DNA from: Paracoccaceae bacterium
Lineage (GTDB): Bacteria; Pseudomonadota; Alphaproteobacteria; Rhodobacterales; Rhodobacteraceae
Direction: 5' to 3'
DNA length: 64,000 bases
Assembly: GCA_027486345.1 (NCBI GenBank)
Contig: JAIXPH010000051.1
Location: 1 to 64,000, forward strand
Shown here: piece by piece, positions 15,001 through 27,000 of the stretch
Position numbering within the stretch: the first letter of the stretch is position 1
Layout of the letters: the number at the start of each line of letters is the position of its first letter
Program-made: the position numbers and the translations under genes
Notes under the pieces: generated by a model
What the model was told of the DNA's origin: nothing
Database searches by the model: none
The model's input: the letters and a program-made list of their open reading frames with translations, nothing else

Positions 15001-18000
15001 CAGGGTGGGGTGGCGGGGACGCAGACGCTGCTGGCCACGTTGGATGTGCCGATCTTCCAGATGGCGCAGGACAGCGCGGGCCGGGTTTGGGCCACCACAG
15101 GGGGTGGGGCGCTGATCCAGATTGACCCGGCCACAGGCGCGGTTCTGGCGCGGCATGGCGATGGGGTGACCTTGGGGATCGCGGTCGATCCGACCTCGGG
15201 CCTTTTGTATGTCGGCATGAATAACGGGGTTTCGACCTTTGACCCTGCCACAGGCGACTTCCGGCAATGGAGCCGGGATGAGGATATCCGTGTGGGGTCC
15301 TTGGCCTTTGATCCGCAGGGTAAGCTCTGGGCTGTGACATGGCCGGATCGGGCGCAAGTCGTGCGCTTCACCGACCGCCAGCGCGCCGAGGCGATGCTGA
15401 GTTTCGACAGCCAGATCGACTCCATCGCCTTTGGGCGGGCGGGGACGGTGCTGAAAGACCTGCTGTTCGTGTCGGCCAACACGGGCCGTGTGTCGGGCAC
15501 GGGCGCTGCGGCGGCGGGATCGGCGCTGACGATGGTTGATCTGGAAACCATGCGCCGGATCGAGGTCGCCACGGGTGGCACGCGCGGCGATGTGGTCACG
15601 ACCACCCGCGACGGGCGGATTCTGATCAGCCAAAGCGGACAGGTCGATGTGGTGGCCCCGGCCTATGCACCCTCGGTCGTGTTCACCAATCCGGCGACAG
15701 ATGCGGTCGTGCCGCTGCCGCTGCCAGTCATCGCGGTGCGGTTCGATCAGGACATGTATGTGGGGCCTGCGGATCAGCCTGCCTCTGTCATCAATCCGGC
15801 GAATTACATCCTGCGCGGGGCCGATGGCGTGGCACTGTCGCCCGCCGCCGTGGTCTATGACGTGGCCAGCCGCACGGCGCTGATCCGTCCGGCGGGGCTG
15901 AAGCCGGACACTTACACGCTGACGGTCAAGGGGGCTGTGACCTCGGTCCAAGGGCTGCGGATGGGGACGGATTACACCACCCGCTTCCAGACCCTGGATG
16001 ATCTGTCGGCGGCGGTGAATGTCGAATTCAAGGGCACGCGCTACAACCGCGCCCTTGGCACGGTCAGCTATGAGGTGTTGCTGACCAACAAGACCGACCG
16101 CGATATCGTGCTGCCCGTTCTGCTACTGCTTGACCCCAAGCAGGGGTATCAGGGCATCCCGAACCTGTCCGAAGGCCGCACCGATGACGGGATGTGGCTG
16201 GTCGATCTGACCGGCAGCCTGCCCGAAGGCGGACGCTTGGCGGCAGGCCAGACGACGCGCGGCTATACCGTGGCCATCGTGACGCCGAACCGCCAGCGGG
16301 TGGAGTTCAGCGCGGGCATTGTCGCCTCCAGCGGGCCGAATGCGGCCCCTGTGATCACCTCAACCCCGCCCAGCACGGCGGAAATCGGCCAGACGCTGAC
16401 CTATAGCGTGACCTCCACCGATGCGGATGGCGAGGCGGTGGTTTATACGCTGCTGTCGGCCCCCGAAGGCATGACGCTGGACCCGGTCACCGGGCGCCTT
16501 GACTGGACGCCGCTGACCGGGGCGAATGCCGATGTGCCGGTGACGGTGCAGGCGTTCGACGCGCGCGGGGCGGTGGCCGTTCAGCGCTTTGTGCTGACCG
16601 TGACGGGCGGCAACCGCGCGCCCGTGTTTGGCAATGTCCCACAGGTGGTTGAGGCGGCCGAAGGCGGCTTGGTCCAATTCGATGTCATCGCTGCTGACCC
16701 CGATGCCGATACGGTGGTGACTTGGGTCGATGGCCTGCCGCAGGGGGCCGCTTACAACCCGCAAACCCGCGTCTTCACATGGCAACCCGGCTATGGGCAG
16801 GCGGGCACCTACAAGGTCACGCTGCGCGCCAGCGACGGCAAGCGCGAAACGGCGGCGGACGTCGAAGTGCGCATTGCTGAGGCACGCCGCCCCGTCACGC
16901 TGCGGGTCCCCGGCAAGATCACCGCGTCCGAGGGTGACCGCATCCGCTTTGTCCTGCAGGCCGAGGCGGAGCCGGGCACCACGCTCGACTTCGGGGTGGT
17001 CAACCAGACGCTGCCGTTTGGGGCCACGCTGAACGCCGCGACGGGAGAATTCGAATGGACCCCCGGCTATACGCAGGCCGATACCTATGAGGTGTTCTTT
17101 GCGGTGTCCGATGGCACGGGCGTCGCTGTGCAGCGGATGGAGATTGCGGTGCTGCCCGCCAATGGCGCACCGGTGTTTGACGATTTCGACGGGTTGGCGA
17201 TCTATGAAGGCCAGCAATTCAATCTGCGCGCCTTTGCCTTTGACCCGGACAATCCATTCTACGAACCGGGCTATCGGGACGGGGCCGGGGTGTTCAACGA
17301 ACTCGGTGCTATTCCGAAGTCGGTGAGCATTGAGACTCTGGGTGACCTGCCCGCAGGTGCGCGCTTTGATGCGGAAACGTGGGAGCTGATCTGGACCCCC
17401 GGTGCCGCGCAGGCAGGCGACTACAGCTTTACCTTCCGCGCCACGGATGATGGCGCGGGCACGGGCGTGCCGTTGTCGGTGACGGAGACTGTGCATCTGA
17501 CGGTGCGGGAGTTGAACCTTGCCCCCGTGGTCAACACCATTCCCACCGTCACCATGGCGCGGGGTGAGGTGCGGGAGATCACCGTCAACACCGCCGATCC
17601 TGATGGCGATCCGCTGACGCTGCGGCTGGTCAATGAACAACCCGGCTTCCCGCTGCCAGAATTTGTGACCTTCACCGACAATGGGGATGGCACGGGGATT
17701 ATCCGCTTTGCGCCGCAGGTCGGGGTGCGGGGCGAATATGCGCTGACGCTGGTCGCCACCGATGACGGCGGCGCGCAGGGCATCCAGCGCGGGGCTTTCT
17801 ACACCTTTGTGGTCAAGGTAGAGGCCGATAATGAACCCCCGGTCTTTGCCCATCAGGGCAATGTGGTGGCCGTAGTGGGCGAGGCGCTCACCTTGCCCAT
17901 CACGGTCAGTGATCTGGATCAGGATGTCTTGCGCTTTGCCTTGGCCGGTCTGCCGGGGACGGCGCTTCTGACCGCTGATCCCTTGGTCTATGGCCGCGCG

Positions 18001-21000
18001 CTGCTGACATGGACGCCGACGGCTGCCGATCTGGGCGCGCATACGGCGCGGATCGATGTGACGGACACCGGGGCGGCGGGGAAAACCGCTGCGGCGACGA
18101 CGCAGATGCTTTTGGGCATCACCGTGCGTGCCACGAATGCGGCCCCGGTGCTGGACCCCTTCGGCACGCTGACGGGGACCGAGAATGCACCGCTGACCTA
18201 TACCTTCGGTGCGACGGATGCCGATGGCGATGCGCTGACCTATGCCGCGACGCGCCTGCCTGCGGGGGCGCGGTTTGATGCGGCGACGGGCACCCTGCGC
18301 TGGACGCCCGACGCAGCACAGGCGGGCGACTATACGATCACCCTGTCGGTGACGGATGGCAACAAAACCTCGACCGAGGATGTGGCGATCCGGATCGGCG
18401 CGGTGAACCGAGCGCCGGTCTTTGTGCCGATGCTGACCCAGTTGGGGCGTGAACGGGCGGAGCTGCGCTTCACCATCGTGGGCGATGATCCCGATGGGGA
18501 CGCGCTGACATATACGGTGTTGGGCGATCTGCCCACCGGGGCCGCTTTCAACCCGGAAACGGCAGAGTTCAGTTGGATTCCGGGCTATGAGCAATCCGGC
18601 ATCCACCTGCTGCGTGTTGCCGCCCGTGATCCATCCGGCTTGCAAGCGGTGATCGAGGTCACGGTTGACATCGCCAGTGTGAACCGTGTGCCGGTGCTGA
18701 AAGCCTCGGACCGCGCCTTCCTGATCGGTCAGGAAAAGCGCTTCACGCTTGAGGCGTCTGATCCCGATGGCCAGACTCTGACATTTGAGGCGCTGAACCT
18801 GCCCGCAGGTGCGGTTCTGGATGCGGCGACAGGGCAGGTGACATGGACACCCGGGCCGGGGCAGGCGGGCGATTACTATGTCACCTTCCTCGCCAAGGAT
18901 GGCGACCGTGAGGCGCGGCAGACCATCGTCATGCGCGCGTCGTTGGAGCCTGTCTCCCCAGCCGTGCGGATCGAATTGACGCCGTCTTTCGCTGTGACAC
19001 CGGGGCAGTCTGTGCTTGTCACCGTGGTCGCGGACAGTCTGGCCGATATCTCGACCGTCACGCTCTATGTCGATGGTGTGGCGACGGCGCTGGACCGTTT
19101 GGGTCGCGCCGTGATAACCCCGCGCGATCCGGGCAAGGTGATCTTGCGCGCCGTGGCCCGCGATGCCGATGGGATCGAAGGTGAGACGACCCTTGCCCTG
19201 AAGGTCCGCGATCCGGCGGATCGTTCTGCCCCGGTGATCCTGTTCGATGACGAACTGATTGCGCGGCGGTTGTCGGGGGTGGTGGACCTTGACGGTCTGG
19301 TCATTGACGAAAACCTTGACGATTGGACGCTGGAACTGCGCAGCGCCGATGGCCGCACGCTGATCCGCAGGCTGGCGACTGGTGAAGCGCCAGAGTTTGG
19401 CACGCTTGCCACGCTGGACACCCGCGCTTTGCTGAACGGATTCTACAGCCTGCGCCTGACAGCGCGAGATATCGGCGGGCGGGTCAGCACCACCGATCTG
19501 GCGATCGAGGTGAATGGCGCGGACAAACGGGCCGGTCATGCCGACAGCCGCACCGATATGGTGGTGCGTTTGGGCGGCGTCGATTTCGCGCTGGAACGGC
19601 GGTATTCCGGCGGCGCAGCGGATGCCGATTTTGGCACATGGTCGGCGGGCTTTGACCTTGATCTGTCGATGAACACCCCGACCACAGGGCGCGAGTCCTA
19701 TGGCATCTATGCCGCGATCAGCGAAGGGGCGCGGGCATACCTCACGCTGCCCGATGGCACGCGGATGGGCTTCTCCTTTGCGCCCATCGAGCACAAGGTT
19801 GGCGCGGCGACCTTCTGGCGTCCGGCATGGGTGGCTGACAGCGGGAACTGGAGCCTGCAAAGCGCCGATACCGTGCTGCGCAAGACGGCGGGGCGGTTCT
19901 ATGCGGCGGGCGATGGCCTGCCCTATAACCCGACCGATCCGCAATCGGGCGGGGTGCAGCCGTTCCGTCTGACCTCTCCCACCGGGGTGGATTACATCCT
20001 GAATTCGGCTGGTAAGGTGCAGGAAATCCGCCTTGGCAGCGCGCGGCTGTTCGTCGGCCAAAGCGGGATCACGGCGGCGAATGGTGACGTCTTGTCCTTC
20101 TTGCGCGATGCGGGCGGGCGGATCGTGCGGGCGACCGCGCCGGATGGGCGGACGCTGGTCTATAGCTACGACAGCGCGGGCCGCTTGGCGGGTGTGCGCC
20201 AGTTGCAGGATGGGTCGGGCGCGCGCTACGGCTATGACGCCGAAAACCGCCTGACCATCGCGGCCGAGATTGGTGGCGCGGGCCAAGCGATCAGTTATGG
20301 CGCAGATGGCGCGGCGACCGTCACGCCGGTGGTGGCGGACCTGTCGGGTCTGGGCCAGTTCACCGGGCGCAGCATCACGGGTACGGGGCCTGCGACCTAT
20401 ACCCTGACCATCCGCGACAGTGAGGTGCAGGCAGCCGCCGGTGGCCGTCTGATCCTGCGCGTCGCCACCGATGCGGCGGGCGCGGTGCCGGTCATCACCG
20501 GGGCGCAACTGTTGTCGCAGCGCTCGGGTCCGGGTGGGAATGTGGCGCTTTACAGCTTCACCACGGGCGGGTTGCACCGGCTGGATATCGGCGGGACGGG
20601 GGCATTCAGGCTGACGCTTGGCCTTGGCGGCGATCTGAACACCGATGGCGCGGTGGATGGCTTTGACAGTGACCTGATGCGCTTGGCGGGGGCGGGCAGC
20701 GATATCGACGGCAATGGCGCGGTGGATGCGCAGGACCGTCAGGTTTTGAACGTCAACTTCGGCATCCGTCGCAATGCGGCACCCACGGTTGCGGCCACGC
20801 TTCCGACGCTCTTCACCCATGTGGACCTTGCGCAACTGGTCACCCTGTCGGATGTGGCGCGTGATCCCGACGGCGATCCGGTGTTCTTCCGCATCGCCTC
20901 GACCGAGCATGTGACAGCGAGTTTCACCCCCGATGGCCAATTCCTGCGCGTGCGCCCCGATGCGGGCTTTGCCGGGGTGGCGCGGATCACGCTGGTGGCG

Positions 21001-24000
21001 GATGACGGCTTTGCCGCAACCGGGGAAATCGCGCTGGACCTGACCGTGTCCGATGCGGAACTGCTCAAGCTGTCCTTCCTGATGCGGGACTACGGCTTTG
21101 ATGCGGCGGGCGAGGTCAGCCCCATCGTGGTCATCGGCCAATTCGCCGATCAGGCCGATGTGGTGCTGCCCTTCGACTATGTCAGCGTCACCTCGTCCAA
21201 TCCCAACGTGGTGCGGGTGTCGCCGAACGGTCTTGTCACTGCGATTGCCGAAGGCGATGGCCATATCATCGCCCGGCGCGGTGGGGTGGCGGCGGCAACG
21301 GCCGTGTCCGTGGGCATAGCCAGCGACGCCAACGGCGCCATCGCGCAGATTTTCGGGATTGATGCCTATCCCGACACAGTCACCCTGCTGCCTTCGGGCG
21401 GCAAGCGGCAGATCGTTACTGAACTGGGCAAGGGCACGCTGGATTACATCGGCAAGGCCGAAGGCGTGGTCTATGTCGGTGGCAATGACGGGATCATCAC
21501 GGTCTCGGACGGCGGGCTGATCCAGGCCGTGGGCGCGGGCAGGACCAGCGTGACCATCATCTATCGCGGCGCGGAAGAGGTGATCGAAGTCACCGTGGCC
21601 CCCCCGGTTGAGGGCAACACCGCCGCCATCCCGGCCACTGGCGGCGCGATCCTGACGCCTGAGGGCATCGAGATGGCCTTTGGCGCAGGGCAATTGGACG
21701 GCACGCCAACCGTCACCGTCACGGCCATCGAAGAAGCCGCGCTCGAGGTTGCGGTGCCGCCTGCCTTTACCTTCCTGCAAGCCGCGACGCTGGAAATTGC
21801 GGGCGGCAATCTGAGCGGTCCCATTCAGATGGGAGCGAAGGTGAATGCGTCCGTCGCCGCCCCCGGCGACCAAGTCCTGTTCTTCGTGCTGGACGATTTC
21901 ACCGAAATCACCGGCGGGGAATACGGCAAGATCTGGCGTCTGGTCGATACCGGCCGCGTGGATGAAAACGGCGTGGCGCGCACGGCATCGCCGCCTTTCC
22001 CGGGCTTGTCGGAAAAGGGCTCCATCCTTGTCGCCAAGGCCAACCAGCCGATCCGCGAAGGCTTTGCCTGGGCCTCGGCGGCGCAACTGGCGATGGCCGG
22101 GGTGTCGGTCGGCCTTGGCATCGCCTTTGCCATGTCGGGCAACCTTGTCGGGGCCGCAGTCGGAGTCGGTCTGATCGGGCTGGGGGTCGCCTTCTTTGCC
22201 AGCAGCCAGACCGACCGGGTGAAGATCTACGAAAAATACCTCGATGGCGCCGATTACGAAAAGGCGCTGGAGCGGGATATTCCCGCCGGCAATCCCAATG
22301 ACAAGATCACCCTCAGCGTGGTGGCCCCCAAGGGAAGTGCGGCCCCGGCCAAGGGCGATGATCCGGTCATCCAGCAGGTCACGCCGAAAATCGCAGGCTC
22401 CACCGTCACGCTGAAGATCACGGGCAAGAACATGTTCTACCCGCAGAACGGCCCCTTGGGCGGGTTCTTCGGGTCAGACGTCAAGGATGGCCGGGTCAAG
22501 TTCGCCATCGGCAATTTCAGCCGCTATGTCACGGGGGCCGATTTCAAGGCCGTCACGATGGATCAGGCCACCGGCATCGCCAGCTTCGAGATCGAGGTGC
22601 CGCAGGATATCCTGCTGACCAAGGCGCGCATCACCTTTGAACGGCCCGATCCCGGCGGGGCCAACGGGCCTGTCAACGGCTGGCTTGCGGGCACCAAAGG
22701 CACGGCGACCCAGCCCGTGCAGGTCAAGAACACCCGCGGTTACGGCGCGGTGGGCGGCACGATCTTCACGGGCGGTGCGGCGCAGATGGTGTTGCAGGTC
22801 TTCGACATCGCCCCCGAAGGTGCCTCGGCCAGCGGGCCGGAACAGACCGAGCTGGTCAAGAACATCCCGATCTGGGGACCGGGGGGCGTGCTGACCTATT
22901 GGCCGGGCGACATCGTCTTTGCCGGGGACAATTCGGCGGCCTTCATCGCCACCAAGGAGGGCATCGCTGTCATCGACATGCTGATGCTGCGCCAATTCGA
23001 CGTGAACCCGGACGACACCGGCATGAGCCTGATCAAGGTGCCGGGCGGCGAGGTGGGCAAGCTGACGCTGTCGGGCGATGGCAATTTCCTGTATGCCGCA
23101 GGCGCGGGCAAGGTGCATGTCATCGACCTGCGCCCCGGATCATCGACCTACCTCAAGGGCGAACAGATCAGCCTGCCGATCCCGGCAGAGGCCATCGCCA
23201 GCATGCAGGGCAAGATCAATGATCTGGAACTGTCGTCGGATGGCAAGAAGCTCTATGTCGCCGTGCCCTTCTCGGGCATGTTCGGCAAGGACAGTTGGGT
23301 CCGCAACCGCTCGACCGCGCCGCAGGGCAAGATCTATGTCATCAACGTCGATCCGTCGGATCGCGGCAAGCCTACCTTCCACAAGGTCATCAAGACGCTG
23401 GATGCGGGGCTGGACCCCTATGACATCGACGCCTCCAGCGATCCGAACCGGCTGGTCTTCGTGTCGCGCGGCGATTTCCGCAGCGGGTTCTACACCATTC
23501 AGGTGACGGACGCCGATCCCGAAAGCTATGCCGCCACGGTCAGCAAGATCGAGGCGCTGACCCAGGGCGACAGTGGCAATGCCGGGCGCCAGCCGCTGGA
23601 GCTGAACAAGCGCGACATCGCGGTGCGTTATGACCCCATCGTCATCGGGCCTTACGTCATCGACAAATACCGCCGGGCGACGTCGCAGCGCTATGACCTC
23701 GACATCCGCTATCCGGTGGCGGTCGAACTGTCGCCCGACATGACCTATGCCTTCGTGGCCGATTACGACGTGTCGCGCTATCTGACGATGGGCGACCCGT
23801 TGCAGGCCTATGAGATCGAGAACCAGCATGAGCTGGGCAACAAGATCGGCCTGATCCGCAACCCGTTCAATCTGGACAGCGCCGCGTGGGAGGCCGCCAA
23901 CAAGGCGCATGGCTACAAGTATGAATATGGCACGGCGGGGCTTGTCGGTTCGACCAGTCCGATCAATGGGCAATATCTGACCGAACTGGCGATGCGCGCG

Positions 24001-27000
24001 GATGGCAGCCAGTTGATCGCGAACTTCCGCGCCTCGGGCTCGCTCGTGACGCTGCGGGTGGAACAGGCGATCAAGGCCTCTGACCTCGGGGTGCAGGGCG
24101 GCAACGTGGGCATCAACCGCGAGGTGCCGATCGATCTGGATTACCCCTATTACTCGCTGAAATACGGCCTGCTTGGCCCCGGCAACCGCGAAGAGGTCTA
24201 TGGCACCGCGCTGGACATCCTGTTCCATGGCCGGGGTCTGGACCTGCAGGACGAGGCTTTGGTGGAACTGGTCCGCCCGAACGGCGTGACGGTGGTCAAC
24301 GGCACCGGCACCGTCGATCCGCTGAAGTTCGAGGCGCATCTGGACCCGCGCAAGATCGGTGCCGCCACCTTCAAGCTGGATCTCTTCGTATCGACGCAAG
24401 GCCCCGGCGCGGGCCTCTTCCCCGGCGACGCGCCGCGCGACCGGGTGTTCCTTGCCTCTGATCCGGCGGAGTCGAACGATTACAACGCATGGCGCTTGAT
24501 CAACACCCGCCAGACGCTGGGGTCTTTCGCCTTTGAAAGCGGCAAGTATTACGTTCTGGGCGCGAACGGAAAGATCGTGTCCCAGCGGGACCTGACCGCC
24601 GCCGATGTGACGGGCGGGGTCGATGTGCGCTCGGCCGTGGTAATCGAGGTGTCCGATGGCCTAAGCCGCATCCTGACCGGCAGTCAGGACTATCACTGGG
24701 GCGTGGCGGTGGCGCGGGCCGGGGGCGAATTGCGCGCCGATGCGATCTTTGAAACCCCGCCGGTGATCGACAACCTGACGCAATTCTCGACCGTCAACGT
24801 GCTGACCCACGGATTCCAGATCAGCCCGCTGCCCGACTATGCCAACACGCCGCTGAACGAGGATACGCTCGCCGCGTGGCTGGCCAATGCCGAGGTCGTC
24901 AACGAAGGGTCGGGTGGCGGCACCATCCTTGTCTACAACCGCCAGACCGGGAAGTTCCACGAATACGATCCGGCCAAGCCTATCGGCGGGCGCATTTCGG
25001 CAACCCCGACCAACCCGTCCAGCCTGCCGCGCGGCAAGGCGCTGACGCTGGTGATGGACTGGTACCGCGAAAGCGACATCTCCGACGCGGGCTTTTCCGA
25101 GGCGGCGGCGGATGCCTTCTTCGCCTCGCTGGTCTGGCTGGATGATGAGACCAACATCTTTGACAGCCCGCTGCATTTCATCGGCCACAGCCGCGGCACC
25201 GTGGTCAATTCCGAGGTGATCCAGCGCATCGGCACCCACTTCCCGGAATCGGGCGGGAAGAACATCGACATCCACATGACCACGCTGGACCCGCATGATT
25301 TCAAGCAGGACACGCTGAAGGTCGAATTCAAGAAGCTGGTGGAAAGCTATCTCAAGGCGGCCAAGCTGGCGGGGGTGGTGATTTCCGTCGCCAACCCGGC
25401 GGTGGGCGGGGCGATCCTGCGCGGCGTCAACGCCGCCGAGACGCTGTCCAGCGCCCTGTTCAAGCTGGCCGGTCTGATGGGCCTGCAAATCGCGGAGATT
25501 CCGTGGGACGATTTCAAGGACCCGAACGTGCAGGTCTGGTCCAACATCGATTTCGCCGACAACTACTATCAGGAAACCGCGACCGAAACGCCCGGAACCG
25601 CGCAATCCTTTCTGGAAGGCTTCGGCAAGTTCACCCAGACCACCACGCCCAACGGCACGGCGATCCCGACCGAAAAGGACGGCAAGGACAAGCTGCCCAG
25701 CCCCCAGGGCGTGCCGGATGTGGAAATCCGCTTCACCAAGGATGCACAGGACAAGCCCCTGAATGTGCCGGGCTTCATCAAGGATGACCTCTTCGCCTCG
25801 CCCCACAGCCGGGTGACGAACTGGTACCTCGGCACGGCGGATGTGAATGCCCTGTTCCTTGGCGGCGAGGCGATCTGGCGCACGGCGGGGGACGAAGGCT
25901 TGCAGGTCGGTGCGCCCGCCGAGCCCAGCATCGCCACGCAGGTGGGGGCGCTGTTCAGCCAGAAATTCACCAAGCAACCTTGGTATGGCGTCGATCCGAT
26001 CACTTTCGACACCGGGGTCTGGACCCTGATCAAGGCCCAGCTTGACCGCTACTTCCCGGCGGCGGCCTACAATCCGCTCTACGGCAATGCGACCTATACC
26101 TCGACCAACCGGAACGAGGCGCTGGGCGTGGGCTTCTACTTCTCGCGCGTGGCGGGGGACCCGAAGATTCTGGATGCAGTGACGGGCAAGGTCCGCACCC
26201 CGCTCGATTTCGACAATACCGAGGTGGACCGCCCCTCGCTGGGCTTTGTCAAGGACCCCACCGATCCGACCAAGCAGGTCGCCGTGCCCTATGCCGCCGT
26301 GCCCAGCGTGTTCAACGGCGATTTCAGCCAAGGCACGCGGCATGCGTTTTCCAACTATCTGAAATGGCTGCTGGATGACGTCTATGGCAAGGTGCTGAAG
26401 GAAAAGGGAAATATCGGCGCGGCCAAGGAAGCCATCCTCAAAGAGATCAAGGAGGCGGCGGGCACCCCGTCCTTGGGCAGCATCAAGAAGATCGCCGACC
26501 TGATCCCCGACCTGCCCGCCGATCTGGGCCGCTTCCCGCTGCATTATGACCTGCCGGGCTGGTCGATGCATGGCGGCATTGACGATGGCGATCAGGTGGA
26601 TGAGGGCGTTAGCTTCACCTTTGACCTCTTCACCGGGGCGGTGCCGCAGAACGTGGGTCTGGACGGTCCGATCGACATCACCGGCCTGTTCCTGATGAAC
26701 CAGAACTGGCTGGGCGAGGTGCTGGACGTCGTGGGCCGCGTCGCCAAGCCGATGATCGACCGGGCGCTCGACTCTCTGGTGCAGCGGTTCCGGAACCCGG
26801 CTTGGGAATTCGCGCAAGACCCGGACAAGAAGGCCGATCAAGCCCGCCAGAACATCGCCAGCGCGCATGGCGGCACCATCAAGGAAACCGTGGGGGCGGA
26901 TGGCAAGAAGGTCTATTCGCTGGTCGATGACGATGGCAACGAACTGATCAGCGCCGCCAATTTCGGGGCCACGGCGGATGCGCTGGTGAATTACATCGTG

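Noticed and set aside
16360-22086. Very long open frame on the - strand (1,908 codons) opposite the giant gene
   Set aside because: It mirrors the codon pattern of the + strand gene, is rich in Arg, His, Gln and Gly with no recognisable domains, and similar antisense frames occur along most of the giant gene (for example 24661-29529 and 29548-33363). GC-rich codon bias explains them.
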